Position numbers and translations under genes: made by a program. From the NCBI RefSeq assembly GCF_003545765.1, contig NZ_QXIO01000004.1:1-64000 (forward strand): 64,000 bases of DNA. The letters are read 5' to 3'. Shown in pieces: positions 27,564 to 35,764 of the stretch (position 1 is its first letter; every line of letters begins with the position of its first letter). This DNA comes from Colwellia sp. RSH04. GTDB taxonomy: Bacteria > Pseudomonadota > Gammaproteobacteria > Enterobacterales > Alteromonadaceae. Below the pieces are notes generated by a model. It searched no databases, was not told where the DNA came from, and was given only the letters and a program-made list of their open reading frames with translations.

Positions 27564-27887
27564 ATGAATTTCCCGAACGATGAAACAGGCCAAGTGCTTA
27601 GTGAAATGCAGCAAGCTGGCATTGATTTATCAATAGAACATGATGTAGTTTTTTTTCATTTATTTGAACAAAAATCGCAAGCAGAGGCGATGGCTGAGCA
27701 TTTAAAACAAGTTATGCCTAATTTATCTCTGAATATACATCCTGATGAGACCCCCAATGTTTGGGATTTAGATTGTACAATCAAAATGATACCTTCCCAT
27801 CAAGCTATTATTGAACAGGAAACAAATTTTGAACAAATTGCCGCTAAGTTTTCAGGTTACAATGATGGTTGGGGAATAGAAGCCTAA
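27564..27887 (+). CDS. RraB-like protein (ribonuclease E inhibitor domain), short form
   Basis: A 107-residue protein with the RraB fold: an N-terminal NDETGQVLSEMQQAGIDLS helix, beta strands and the closing motif YNDGWG. Escherichia coli RraB is about 138 residues with a long acidic tail, which is missing here. It may bind RNase E or another partner, but regulation of RNA decay is inferred only from the fold. The plsC-like gene follows after 22 bases. Confidence 0.72.
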   Translation: MNFPNDETGQVLSEMQQAGIDLSIEHDVVFFHLFEQKSQAEAMAEHLKQVMPNLSLNIHPDETPNVWDLDCTIKMIPSHQAIIEQETNFEQIAAKFSGYNDGWGIEA

Positions 27888-27909
27888 TCTTCGGTTTTAA
27901 TAATAATTC

Positions 27910-28569
27910 ATGATGTCTTTCTATATAAAAAAATACATAACTTATCTTACTATTTTTGCAGAGTCAGTTGCGCTATCACTTTGTCAACAACATGGGAATA
28001 CCTTCAACAAATTTCGCCGTTTCTTTAGTATTCGTATCGTGCGAAGTGTTGGAGGAACAGTAAAATTAGTAGGCTCAATAGATTCTGATACTGACATACT
28101 TATTGCTAATCATCAAAGTATGGCTGATATATTCGCGCTAGAAGAAGTGCTTGGGAATGACGTTAGATTTATTGGTCGTACCGGTATTATGGATAAGTGG
28201 CCAGTATCACGCATTGTCGATATGGTTGGTCATATTACTGTCGATCAAAAAGATCGCCGTGCTATTATCAAATTACTTAAAGACGTAAAAGCATGTAAAG
28301 GGAAAAAAGTAGTTATATTTCCTGAAGGCACACGGTCGCAATCAGGTAAAATAGAACCCTTTGAAGCAGGTACTAAAGTGTTAGTAGAGAAGCTTCAGCT
28401 AAAAGCACAACCTGTGGTGATTAAAAACATTCTTTCGGTGTATAACGAGTCAGCAAAAACAGCCCAAACAGGCGTTATTGAAATTGAAGCCTTACCCGCT
28501 ATTACTATTGAAAACGGTTGGTATGAAAAAACACATCGAGATATGAACGAATTATTTTTGATTAAATAA
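27910..28569 (+). CDS. 1-acyl-sn-glycerol-3-phosphate acyltransferase (PlsC-like)
   Basis: A 219-residue membrane-associated acyltransferase. The catalytic NHQSMAD (H-x4-D, about 61-67), the glycerol phosphate-binding FPEGTRSQSG (about 137) and the later PVVIKNI block match the PlsC family. It would transfer a second acyl chain to lysophosphatidate in phospholipid synthesis. Whether it is the main PlsC or a paralogue cannot be decided here. It is convergent with the TRIC gene, 12 bases apart. Confidence 0.88.
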   Translation: MMSFYIKKYITYLTIFAESVALSLCQQHGNTFNKFRRFFSIRIVRSVGGTVKLVGSIDSDTDILIANHQSMADIFALEEVLGNDVRFIGRTGIMDKWPVSRIVDMVGHITVDQKDRRAIIKLLKDVKACKGKKVVIFPEGTRSQSGKIEPFEAGTKVLVEKLQLKAQPVVIKNILSVYNESAKTAQTGVIEIEALPAITIENGWYEKTHRDMNELFLIK

Positions 28570-28581
28570 CCTCAACATCTT

Positions 28582-29220
28582 TTATTCCTTGTTTTCCTGC
28601 TCAGGTATATGAAAAGCGGGAAGTGATACTCGCCAATAGATTGCGGCAAGTCGCAATAATAGTGCTGCAGACATTGACACGATAATAGCTTGGTTTTCAC
28701 TCCAACCTAACCAGTCAAACAATATATATAAACACCCCCCTAACATAGCGGCTAAGGCATAAATTTCTTGCCTTAGTATCATTGGTATTACATTACAAAG
28801 CACATCTCGAATCATACCGCCAGCGACCCCGGTTATTGTCCCTAAGACAATCGCCACGGGTATTGGCGCACCTAAATAAAGTGACTTTTGTGTCCCTAAA
28901 ACAGCGAATAAGGCTAACCCTAAAGCATCTGAAACAAGCAGGAATCGTTTTGGTATACGTTTAGGTTGCCTAATCAACACAATAGTTAGCAAAGCAGTCG
29001 CTAAAATAACATAAAGATAATAGGGTTTAGCGACCCAAAAAACTTGTGTTTGTAAAATAACATCACGAATAGTACCGCCGCCAATCGCCGTAACAGACGC
29101 CAAAACGACAACACCAAAAGGGTCTAACTGATAGCGACCCGCCATTAATGCCCCTGAAAAAGCAAAAACCACTATGCCAAAAATATCTAGATAAAAAAGT
29201 AGTTCACTCATATTAGTCAC
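28582..29220 (-). CDS. TRIC-type cation channel (UPF0126/YadS family)
   Basis: A 212-residue membrane protein with seven predicted helices made of two repeats. Each repeat carries the family glycine motif followed by RD: AIGGGTIRDVI (about 45) and GVAGGMIRDVL (about 130). Prokaryotic members are trimeric potassium-selective channels. A lone gene between plsC-like and rhodanese genes. Confidence 0.9.
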   Translation of the reverse strand: MTNMSELLFYLDIFGIVVFAFSGALMAGRYQLDPFGVVVLASVTAIGGGTIRDVILQTQVFWVAKPYYLYVILATALLTIVLIRQPKRIPKRFLLVSDALGLALFAVLGTQKSLYLGAPIPVAIVLGTITGVAGGMIRDVLCNVIPMILRQEIYALAAMLGGCLYILFDWLGWSENQAIIVSMSAALLLRLAAIYWRVSLPAFHIPEQENKE

Positions 29221-29383
29221 TTACAAAGCTTAGAGCATGTTGATCTTTGCTGATATTTTCAGCAATAAGCTATGTTTATCAATACTAATTCCGCTAGTGT
29301 TAAAAATAGCCATTGCCCGAAAGGCTGCGGTTTTATCTCTCAGCTGAATGATTAAACGAAGATAATCGCGCCCTAATGGTTAA

Positions 29384-29797
29384 TTACTGAGTTTTTACTG
29401 TAGGCAATTCAGCAGCAACCCAACCGTTCATATCGCCCGCAAGGTGATAAAGATTAGAGAAACCATTTTCAGCTAGAATATGTTCCGCAATACCCGCTCT
29501 TCGACCTGAGCGACAATAAACAACAACTTTTTTGTCTTTATAAAGAGCCAACTTAGTTAAATTTTCTTCTACGGTATCATGACTAACATTAATGGCACCT
29601 TTAATATGGCCTTCATTAAACTCTGCTTCGCTTCTTACATCGAGCACAACAACAGTACTTTTGTCTTGGCTGATTGCTTCAATCAATGCTTGCTGCGACA
29701 TTACGGGTGTTTGACCAGCGAATGCATTTACCATAAAAATACTGCTTACAACAAAAGTAACAGTAATAAAAAAGGTTTTGATAGTATTTATGTTCAT
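29384..29797 (-). CDS. Exported single-domain rhodanese
   Basis: A 137-residue protein. Signal peptide at about 8-27 (ending NAFAG), then one rhodanese domain with LDVRSEAEFNEGHIKGAIN (about 52-70) and the active-site loop CRSGRR at Cys95. It probably handles sulfane sulfur in the periplasm. The copy of the 48-base repeat at 29827-29874 lies just upstream of it. Confidence 0.9.
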   Translation of the reverse strand: MNINTIKTFFITVTFVVSSIFMVNAFAGQTPVMSQQALIEAISQDKSTVVVLDVRSEAEFNEGHIKGAINVSHDTVEENLTKLALYKDKKVVVYCRSGRRAGIAEHILAENGFSNLYHLAGDMNGWVAAELPTVKTQ

Positions 29798-29826
29798 CTG
29801 TTTATCTCATTTAATAAAGTATATAT

Positions 29827-29874
29827 TTAACCTCAGCTCGGGATAATAAATAGCTCCGTAGCTGCTATTTTTCC
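29827..29874 (+). repeat. Dispersed 48-base hairpin repeat, copy A
   Basis: It is 45 of 48 identical to 50510-50557; the three differences all fall in the hairpin loop. AAATAGC and GCTATTT form the stem, followed by TTTCC. In this copy an outer CAGCT/AGCTG pairing extends the stem to 29880. Copy A abuts the stop codon of the CbiB-like gene and sits in the leader region of the rhodanese gene. Confidence 0.85.
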
Positions 29875-30845
29875 TAGCTGGGTGATATCACACTACTGAT
29901 TATCGCTATAGCAATTACGGCAATAAAGCTCAGATAGATCACCAACTTAATTTCTTTATTCGCATGAATAATATCTGTCGCTTGAGGTTGCTTTGCTAGG
30001 TCGTTAAAGCTTGTGCGTCTTAATTTATATTGATTATACATGGCAACGCCGCCAAGTTTAATTTCTAATATCAAAGCAAATAACTGTAAGGCATAGTTAT
30101 TATTTAACTGGTAAAAATAAGGGCTACTTAACCGCCTAAAAAGTAAGAAGTTATTACCTAGACTTAGCAATAATAATAACATTGAAAATATTCGAACTGG
30201 CAACCACTGAATAAACTCAACGAGAACTTTTGCTGCTCGACCAAAGGCTTCATACTTGGCTACCTTTACATTCCAACTATAGTGCATCTCTAAGAGTAAA
30301 CGAAAACAAAGAGCAGCCAACGGCCCTATGCTCAAATAAAGGCATGCTACAACATACGCCTGCTGTAACGTTTTCAATAACTGCATTTCAATCGCCGCTT
30401 TACTTAGCCCAACAGGAGACAGTTTATCGGTATCTCGTAAACACCATTGAGATAAGGTTTGTTTGGCTTCATAACTTTGATTAGCAACGAGATCTTGAGC
30501 TATTTTTTTTGTCGCTGACTGAATACCAAAAGAACCCAAGGCAAAATAAAGTAAAAGGCCATACCAAAGCTCGCGTACTTCAACAAAGTCTTCAAATAGC
30601 CATAATATTACTGCTAAAGGTGACAAGGTAACCACTACCGCAATAAAACCCACAACTTTTTTTTGTTGTTGACTATTTTCGAGTTTATTTACCTTTTGAC
30701 TTAATTGATGACAATAGAATTGAAAAAAGCGCAGTGGCTCATGGCTGCCAAGCCGAGTCACAAACGCCTTTATCGCAATAACAACAAAGAGAATTAACAC
30801 ACTATAACTAAAGCTATTTAACTCAGGTAATGTGTCAAAAGTCAT
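29874..30845 (-). CDS. CobD/CbiB-family membrane protein
   Basis: A 323-residue integral membrane protein with about five hydrophobic segments. The central DTDKLSPVGLSKAAIEMQ and preceding QDLVANQSYEAKQTLSQWCLRDT resemble the CbiB/CobD region that attaches aminopropanol to adenosylcobyric acid (typical R-D-x4-L-x3-G-L-x-KAxIE). Key parts are recognisable but the similarity is moderate, and no other cobalamin synthesis gene is in the window. It may be a degenerate or repurposed member; the AmpE group is the other relative. It follows mtnN by two bases, so they are co-transcribed. Confidence 0.7.
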   Translation of the reverse strand: MTFDTLPELNSFSYSVLILFVVIAIKAFVTRLGSHEPLRFFQFYCHQLSQKVNKLENSQQQKKVVGFIAVVVTLSPLAVILWLFEDFVEVRELWYGLLLYFALGSFGIQSATKKIAQDLVANQSYEAKQTLSQWCLRDTDKLSPVGLSKAAIEMQLLKTLQQAYVVACLYLSIGPLAALCFRLLLEMHYSWNVKVAKYEAFGRAAKVLVEFIQWLPVRIFSMLLLLLSLGNNFLLFRRLSSPYFYQLNNNYALQLFALILEIKLGGVAMYNQYKLRRTSFNDLAKQPQATDIIHANKEIKLVIYLSFIAVIAIAIISSVISPS

Positions 30846-30847
30846 TA

Positions 30848-31582
30848 TTAATTCACTGTAGTTAACTGACTAAACTGTAATTGTGCCAGCATATTTAACA
30901 CTAACTGTGATGAGTTTACTGACGCTGTCTCTAAATACTCTTCAAAACTTTGAGGTGATTCTTTACCTGCAATATCAGATAACGAGCGAATAATTACAAA
31001 GGGTGTTTTAAACTGTAAACAAGCCTGTGCAATAGCTGCACCTTCCATTTCAACAGCGGCCATATTAGGGAAGTTATGCTTCGCTTTAGTGATATCTTCT
31101 TCTTTAGTCATGAAGGTATCACCCGTCGTAATTAACCCTGATATGGCACGAATAGAAAGCTTATTGTCTGTGGTTAGTTGCTCAATACCTTTTTCAGCGG
31201 CAGCTACTAATTGTGGATGAGGCAAATAAGCCGCGGGGTTTGCAGGCAGCTGACCTATTTCATAACCAAAAGCGGTTACATCAACATCGTGATAGCGTAC
31301 TTCAGAACTAACAACAATATCTCCCACTTTTAATGAGGGGTCAAAACCACCCGCAGAGCCAGTATTCACGACATAATCAACACTAAACTTGTCAATTAAA
31401 ACTGCCGTAGCCAACGCCGCTGCAACTTTACCAATGCCTGATTGCACAATAACAACCTCATTGCCATTTAATTGCCCTTGATAAAACAAGTATCCTGCAT
31501 GTTCGGTAGTTTTCTCGTTATGTAATTTAGCTTTTAAAATAGCAACTTCAGGCTCCATCGCCCCAATTATACCTGCTTTCAT
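30848..31582 (-). CDS. mtnN: 5'-methylthioadenosine/S-adenosylhomocysteine nucleosidase
   Basis: A 244-residue purine nucleoside phosphorylase-fold enzyme. It opens with MKAGIIGAMEPE, holds the substrate loop NTGSAGGFDPSLKVGDIVVS and ends with AAVEMEGAAIAQ and RSLSDIAGKE, which carry the catalytic Glu and Asp. It cleaves MTA and SAH, removing polyamine and methylation by-products and feeding autoinducer-2 synthesis where LuxS exists. Operonic with the CbiB-like gene. Confidence 0.96.
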   Translation of the reverse strand: MKAGIIGAMEPEVAILKAKLHNEKTTEHAGYLFYQGQLNGNEVVIVQSGIGKVAAALATAVLIDKFSVDYVVNTGSAGGFDPSLKVGDIVVSSEVRYHDVDVTAFGYEIGQLPANPAAYLPHPQLVAAAEKGIEQLTTDNKLSIRAISGLITTGDTFMTKEEDITKAKHNFPNMAAVEMEGAAIAQACLQFKTPFVIIRSLSDIAGKESPQSFEEYLETASVNSSQLVLNMLAQLQFSQLTTVN

Positions 31583-31669
31583 TTATTTTCCTGTCGATGT
31601 GTATTTTAACTTACTGTCATTATAAAGGATTTTAAGTAATTTAAGCACGGGTTAAACGGATAAATCACG

Positions 31670-32191
31670 CTAACAGCCATCAGTAACCATACCTGTTTTA
31701 GGAAAGTCACCCAATTCATCATTATAATAATAGCTATAACATAAATCTGAAAGCTTCATTCCTTCAAACCAAACCAACACTAGGCCTCGATTTGTTGTGG
31801 CAATGGGCAAGCTGGGAGCATTACGTTGATTGCCAACACCACACAAATCATTTTTCGTACAGGTTTGGTTAGTTGGTGTATAGCCAATTTCTTTGCCTAT
31901 GTTAAGTGCATAGCGCCAAGTGTTATTCCAGTGACCTGTCGGATAGCTACCTTTAATTTGAATAGTATTACCATCGATATCTATGGTGCCATCTTCAAAT
32001 TGTTTAATAATACTTTTACTGTGCGTTAAGCTTGCAACCGACTTAAATGAAGCCTGTACCTGACTGAGAATACTTATGCGGCTTTCGCGCTTTAGTTCTA
32101 TAAACTTAGGCGCTGCAACTACTGCCAATATACCAAGCAATACGATCACAACGACTAATTCTATCAGGGTAAAACCATTGTTTTTATGCAT
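31670..32191 (-). CDS. Type IV pilin-like protein (MSHA-type prepilin)
   Basis: A 173-residue prepilin. The short leader MHKNNG is followed by FTLIELVVVIVLLGILAVVAAPKF, the prepilin peptidase site and the hydrophobic helix with the conserved Glu at position +5 of the mature protein. The C-terminal globular domain has four Cys that may form disulfides. It resembles MSHA pilins or minor pseudopilins but stands alone: no secretion ATPase, platform protein or other pilin is adjacent. Assembly must use machinery encoded elsewhere. Confidence 0.86.
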   Translation of the reverse strand: MHKNNGFTLIELVVVIVLLGILAVVAAPKFIELKRESRISILSQVQASFKSVASLTHSKSIIKQFEDGTIDIDGNTIQIKGSYPTGHWNNTWRYALNIGKEIGYTPTNQTCTKNDLCGVGNQRNAPSLPIATTNRGLVLVWFEGMKLSDLCYSYYYNDELGDFPKTGMVTDGC

Positions 32192-32267
32192 CTAAGCTTG
32201 GCTACATTATTATTAAGGTAAAGGTTTACTCTACCTGAATAATATAAAAAGCTTAAGAGGAAATTAG

Positions 32268-32306
32268 CAATACAAACAGTTCAGTGCTTTTCACAAAGCA
32301 CTGAAC
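32268..32306 (-). terminator. Hairpin after the DUF2726 gene (probable terminator)
   Basis: GTTCAGTGCTTT (32279-32290) pairs perfectly with AAAGCACTGAAC (32295-32306) around TCAC. On the minus strand it is followed by TGTTTGTATT, a modest T-tract, 11 bases beyond the stop of the DUF2726 gene. Confidence 0.6.
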
Positions 32307-32316
32307 ATATGTGAAA

Positions 32317-32988
32317 TTAATGAGGTAGGGCTGCTGTAGGGCTATGTAAATTGGTTTCTAATTGCCCTAATTGACCTTGCGCAGCTGCAGGGGTTACCGC
32401 ACCTGTATTTTTACTTCTCGCCTTAACAAGCGGCGCAGGAATGACCCGGCCTTTTATTTTAGGTTGAGGTTTTAAAGCAGCACCTCTATTTGCTAACAAC
32501 CGATTATGAATACATGCACGAATTTCATCAAGCGTATAATTAGCCTTTACTTTAATCCTCAAATGAGGGATAGAGGCTGCTTCTAAAGAGCCACTCACAA
32601 ACCAATCTTTTTTGACCTTATAGCCTTTACCTTGTGTATCAACCAAATCAATAGCCCCTAGTAAAGTCATTGAACTTCTATCACAGATAACAAAATCGAG
32701 AAATTTTCCTTCTGCATTAGCAGCTGCTGATTGACTTGCTCTGTTTGAAACACCTTGTCTAATCGTAACAATATCTGATAGTTTCACGCGATTAAGCACG
32801 CGATATTTTGGCCCCATGGCTTGTTCTACCAAGTTTTGAAAGTTTTTTTCTGCAGGTGTAAAAATAGTATTTTTACTATCGAAAGGAAAAGGAAAACTGT
32901 TGTCATTTAATCGGCTAGCTAAAACTGCCACCACGACAATTAAACTAATTAAAGCAAATAATATAAATTCCATAAACATCTCCAGCAT
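32317..32988 (-). CDS. DUF2726 domain protein with membrane anchor
   Basis: A 223-residue protein. An amino-terminal helix (about 6-24, FALISLIVVVAVLA) anchors it; the DUF2726 domain follows (about 48-165), with the conserved FLDFVICDRSSMTLLGAIDLVD and a tail rich in Ala, Gly and Pro. The domain resembles the restriction endonuclease-like fold, with acidic residues in strands, but nuclease activity has not been shown for most members. No associated system lies next to it. Confidence 0.8.
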   Translation of the reverse strand: MLEMFMEFILFALISLIVVVAVLASRLNDNSFPFPFDSKNTIFTPAEKNFQNLVEQAMGPKYRVLNRVKLSDIVTIRQGVSNRASQSAAANAEGKFLDFVICDRSSMTLLGAIDLVDTQGKGYKVKKDWFVSGSLEAASIPHLRIKVKANYTLDEIRACIHNRLLANRGAALKPQPKIKGRVIPAPLVKARSKNTGAVTPAAAQGQLGQLETNLHSPTAALPH

Positions 32989-33071
32989 TCAATTTCTTGA
33001 CGCTTTACTAACAAGCGCACTACGTATTTCTACTTAAGCAGAAATTATGCCAGAGATGTAATAGTGACGAT

Positions 33072-33716
33072 TTAACTTGGGTACTTTTCTTCTAAAGCCT
33101 TATACAACTGTTGTTGGAAATCATCAGCACTAGTCTCTAATTCTGTAACAAGTTTAGCTAACACTTCATTGTCTTCTTCACCATGCCATATTTTAATGTA
33201 GGTGCCCTCTTTATAACCGTGATCTTGGCGGAAGAAGTTCAAGGTATTCTTACCCACATATTGACGAAATAGCTCGTTTAAATCCATGTTCATCAAGCTC
33301 ATGCAATCAGCAAGTGCTTTAGCATCAAAGGCTTTGTCAGTTACCGCAGCTGAAGCTAAGTTTTCTAGCGCTATTTTAAAGTCACTTTCACCAGTACCTT
33401 GGTGCAATTCTTTTGCTAATTGGTGAGAAATAGATTCTACACTTTCGTTTTGTAATAACCGTAAACTTAAACCAAAATGAAATATATCAACTAACTCTAA
33501 TTGCACTTGAGCAACATCAATCTCTTGGTGTTTCCACCATTTCCAACCATGATGGTCTAACATTTCAGCACACTCTACCCAAATAGCTCTGTACCATTCA
33601 TAGCCATTATCACGCCAAGTTTCACTTACTCGACTATTCATAGCATCTTGCATAGTTAGCATCTGGTTAATCTGCTTTTCGGCAATAGATATTGCTTCAG
33701 AAAGTTGTTCGCTCAT
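33072..33716 (-). CDS. Dimeric-type dUTP diphosphatase (all-alpha NTP pyrophosphatase)
   Basis: A 214-residue all-helical protein. The conserved dUTPase_2 features are ECAEMLDHHGWKWWK (about 49-63) with the metal-binding Glu residues, then QLELVDIFHFGLSL (about 71-84) with Glu and Asp, and later YKEGTYIKIWHGEED. It hydrolyses dUTP (and dUDP) to dUMP to keep uracil out of DNA. This family is unrelated to the trimeric Dut enzyme. Confidence 0.88.
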   Translation of the reverse strand: MSEQLSEAISIAEKQINQMLTMQDAMNSRVSETWRDNGYEWYRAIWVECAEMLDHHGWKWWKHQEIDVAQVQLELVDIFHFGLSLRLLQNESVESISHQLAKELHQGTGESDFKIALENLASAAVTDKAFDAKALADCMSLMNMDLNELFRQYVGKNTLNFFRQDHGYKEGTYIKIWHGEEDNEVLAKLVTELETSADDFQQQLYKALEEKYPS

Positions 33717-33863
33717 GGGGGTAAAATCACTTATTATTTGTTTTGAAAAGAACAGCTATTTTGCCGTAGGTTGCCAGAACTAACAAGTACAAATTAGCTT
33801 TGGGTTATAGGCGGTAACATTTAAATTTTATCGCACGTAATGAGTATATTTAGAACGTTGTAA

Positions 33864-34652
33864 CTAAAATGAATACTGCTCTATAAGTTTCTCTAATTTT
33901 TTTTGATTTTCAGGCAAGACAAATTCATTATTGAGTATATTTAAAAAAGTATGTAATTCAGGTAAATCAGAATTTAAAGCGAGATAAAAAGGTTGAGCTG
34001 CCGTGCAGCCTACGTTTCTAATACCGGTTAGGTCTAGGCGATTAGATTTTGCTTGCCAGTTCAACACCAGTTTGTCTGCAACAATCACATCTACTCGCTG
34101 TTTTTTCAACATCGCAATTAATCGAAGTAGCCCTTGATCGCCACTTAAAGAAATTATTTTTTCACTTGATTGATTAAAACTAACATAATCATCTATCTCT
34201 TTTTGGTAACCATAGCCCTTAATAACTCCTAAGGTTAAGTTATCAAGACGTAAAGGTGATTGATATCGCCAATGACTTGCTTGATGACTATAAAAACACA
34301 CTTGAAAATTCGCAATTGGATGTTCAGTAAAGGATAAATTAGGGGCTTCAGCATGAGTAGCAGTCAGTAACCCATCAACCGTTTTATTTTCTGCTAGGCG
34401 AACTGCTCTTGCCCATGGGTAACTTTGTACTGATAAATGAATATTGTGTTTAGCTAGAATATCAGAGAGGTACTTCCCTATAAGATTACCTTTATCACCT
34501 TGTGATACACAGGTATAGGGACACCATTGTGTCGTTGCAAGTGTTAATTGTTTTTGATTATCGTTCGCATAAGCTATAAAACTACATGCTGTTAGAGTCA
34601 AATAACAAACATAAATAATAGCTGATAAAAAACTCGGCTTATATAACTTCAA
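33864..34652 (-). CDS. Periplasmic type-2 solute-binding protein, orphan
   Basis: A 262-residue exported protein of the SBP_bac_3 (PBP2) fold. The leader spans about 8-29 (ending IAYAND). Ligand-pocket strands follow: LTLATTQWCPYTCV, PWARAVRLAENKTVDGLLTAT and LGVIKGYGYQKE. No ABC permease or ATPase is adjacent, which is common for amino-acid-type orphan binders in this group that act with other receptors or transporters. The ligand is unknown. A second such gene lies at 43371-44102. Confidence 0.82.
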   Translation of the reverse strand: MKLYKPSFLSAIIYVCYLTLTACSFIAYANDNQKQLTLATTQWCPYTCVSQGDKGNLIGKYLSDILAKHNIHLSVQSYPWARAVRLAENKTVDGLLTATHAEAPNLSFTEHPIANFQVCFYSHQASHWRYQSPLRLDNLTLGVIKGYGYQKEIDDYVSFNQSSEKIISLSGDQGLLRLIAMLKKQRVDVIVADKLVLNWQAKSNRLDLTGIRNVGCTAAQPFYLALNSDLPELHTFLNILNNEFVLPENQKKLEKLIEQYSF

Positions 34653-34703
34653 AAAATTTTCACAGTTAATAAAGTTTTCATATAAGATATTTTAGCTCAG
34701 TTT

Positions 34704-34763
34704 AAAATAAAAATGCTGGTGTTTACCTTAATTAACTCTCTTAATAAAGGTAAACACCAGCAT
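34704..34763 (-). terminator. Terminator of the PEP-CTERM gene (17-bp stem)
   Basis: ATGCTGGTGTTTACCTT (34713-34729) pairs perfectly with AAGGTAAACACCAGCAT (34747-34763) around a 17-base loop. On the minus strand the stem is followed by TTTTTATTTT, 36 bases after the PEP-CTERM stop codon. Confidence 0.9.
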
Positions 34764-34798
34764 AAATTCTATTCATTCAAACGTCAATTTAGTAAAAC

Positions 34799-35608
34799 TT
34801 ACTTATTTGCTCTTTTAGCACGAACTAAGCCCATTAGCGCTAAACCAAATAAAGCAATACCTGTAGGTTCAGGAATATCTTTAGGCTCATCAATAGCAAC
34901 ACCATCAATAGAAATACCATCAAAAGCTAAGCCTGAATCATAAGAACTATCGGTCCAGTTAGTAACACCAAACTCAAGGTAGTAATTACCGCTATTTAAA
35001 ATGCTGTAATTTGATTGAACCCAACCAGTATAACCGCAGCCTGCCGAAAAACATTTCCCACTATCAGCACCCAGTACCGACCATGCTGGTGCCCCACCAA
35101 TAATTTCAACACTACCAGGCGTAAGTGTTGCTTCTGGTAACGGCATATTTTCACCTGGTACAATATTGCCAGATTTCATAGTACGCGCAGTAAATAACAT
35201 AGCCACCTGTTGTAAGCTATCATCTAATAACCTTGCCCAGCCATAGTCAGCAAAACCACCGCCATCACTAGTTACGTAATTGAAGAAAAACTCTAAATCA
35301 TCACCTGCATCAGCAGCAAATAATGTTGACAATAACACTGAACCTTCTTTGCCAATAATACCTGGTAAACCAGTACCACTAACACCATTGGCCGTTGATA
35401 CCCAACCATACTGATCGTTACCCGTAGGCGGTGCTACAACCACACCATTGGCTGCATCTGCACCACAATTGCCTGTGCAATCCCAGCCTGCTGGAATACC
35501 GCTATCAAACGTACCTTGCATTGCTGTTGCAGAGGCTGTTACTGAAAATACTAAAGATAATGCGGTACCCGCAATAACCTTTTTCGAGTTTTTTAAAAAA
35601 TTTTGCAT
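34799..35608 (-). CDS. PEP-CTERM sorting domain protein, exported
   Basis: A 269-residue protein. A signal peptide (about 11-28, ending ASATA) leads a mature region rich in Gly, Asp and Ser with a likely beta-sandwich and paired Cys. It ends with the PEP-CTERM signal: IPEPTGIALFGLALMGLV, then the basic RAKRANK tail, the sorting signal recognised by exosortase. The start at 35608 follows GAAGGGA; the frame continues upstream but has no site. Exosortase and its EPS cluster are not in the window. An excellent terminator follows. Confidence 0.85.
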   Translation of the reverse strand: MQNFLKNSKKVIAGTALSLVFSVTASATAMQGTFDSGIPAGWDCTGNCGADAANGVVVAPPTGNDQYGWVSTANGVSGTGLPGIIGKEGSVLLSTLFAADAGDDLEFFFNYVTSDGGGFADYGWARLLDDSLQQVAMLFTARTMKSGNIVPGENMPLPEATLTPGSVEIIGGAPAWSVLGADSGKCFSAGCGYTGWVQSNYSILNSGNYYLEFGVTNWTDSSYDSGLAFDGISIDGVAIDEPKDIPEPTGIALFGLALMGLVRAKRANK

Positions 35609-35764
35609 ATTCCCTTCTTCCTTTGGGTTAAAATCAACCAGCACTAAGCAAAAATCTAGCCAACAATATAAACCCATCAAGAACAATTACTTAATGATTC
35701 TTTTGCATGTACAAAGGTAAAAATGTAAAAGAAGCTGACATCCTTATCATTATCTCTACATTCA

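Noticed and set aside
29827..29874. A complete insertion sequence or MITE
   Set aside because: The element is only 48 bases, with no target-site duplication or open frame visible; reported as a dispersed hairpin repeat.
32317..32988. DUF2726 protein as part of an antiviral defence system
   Set aside because: The nuclease-like fold is suggestive, but no other defence gene is adjacent and neighbours are housekeeping genes.
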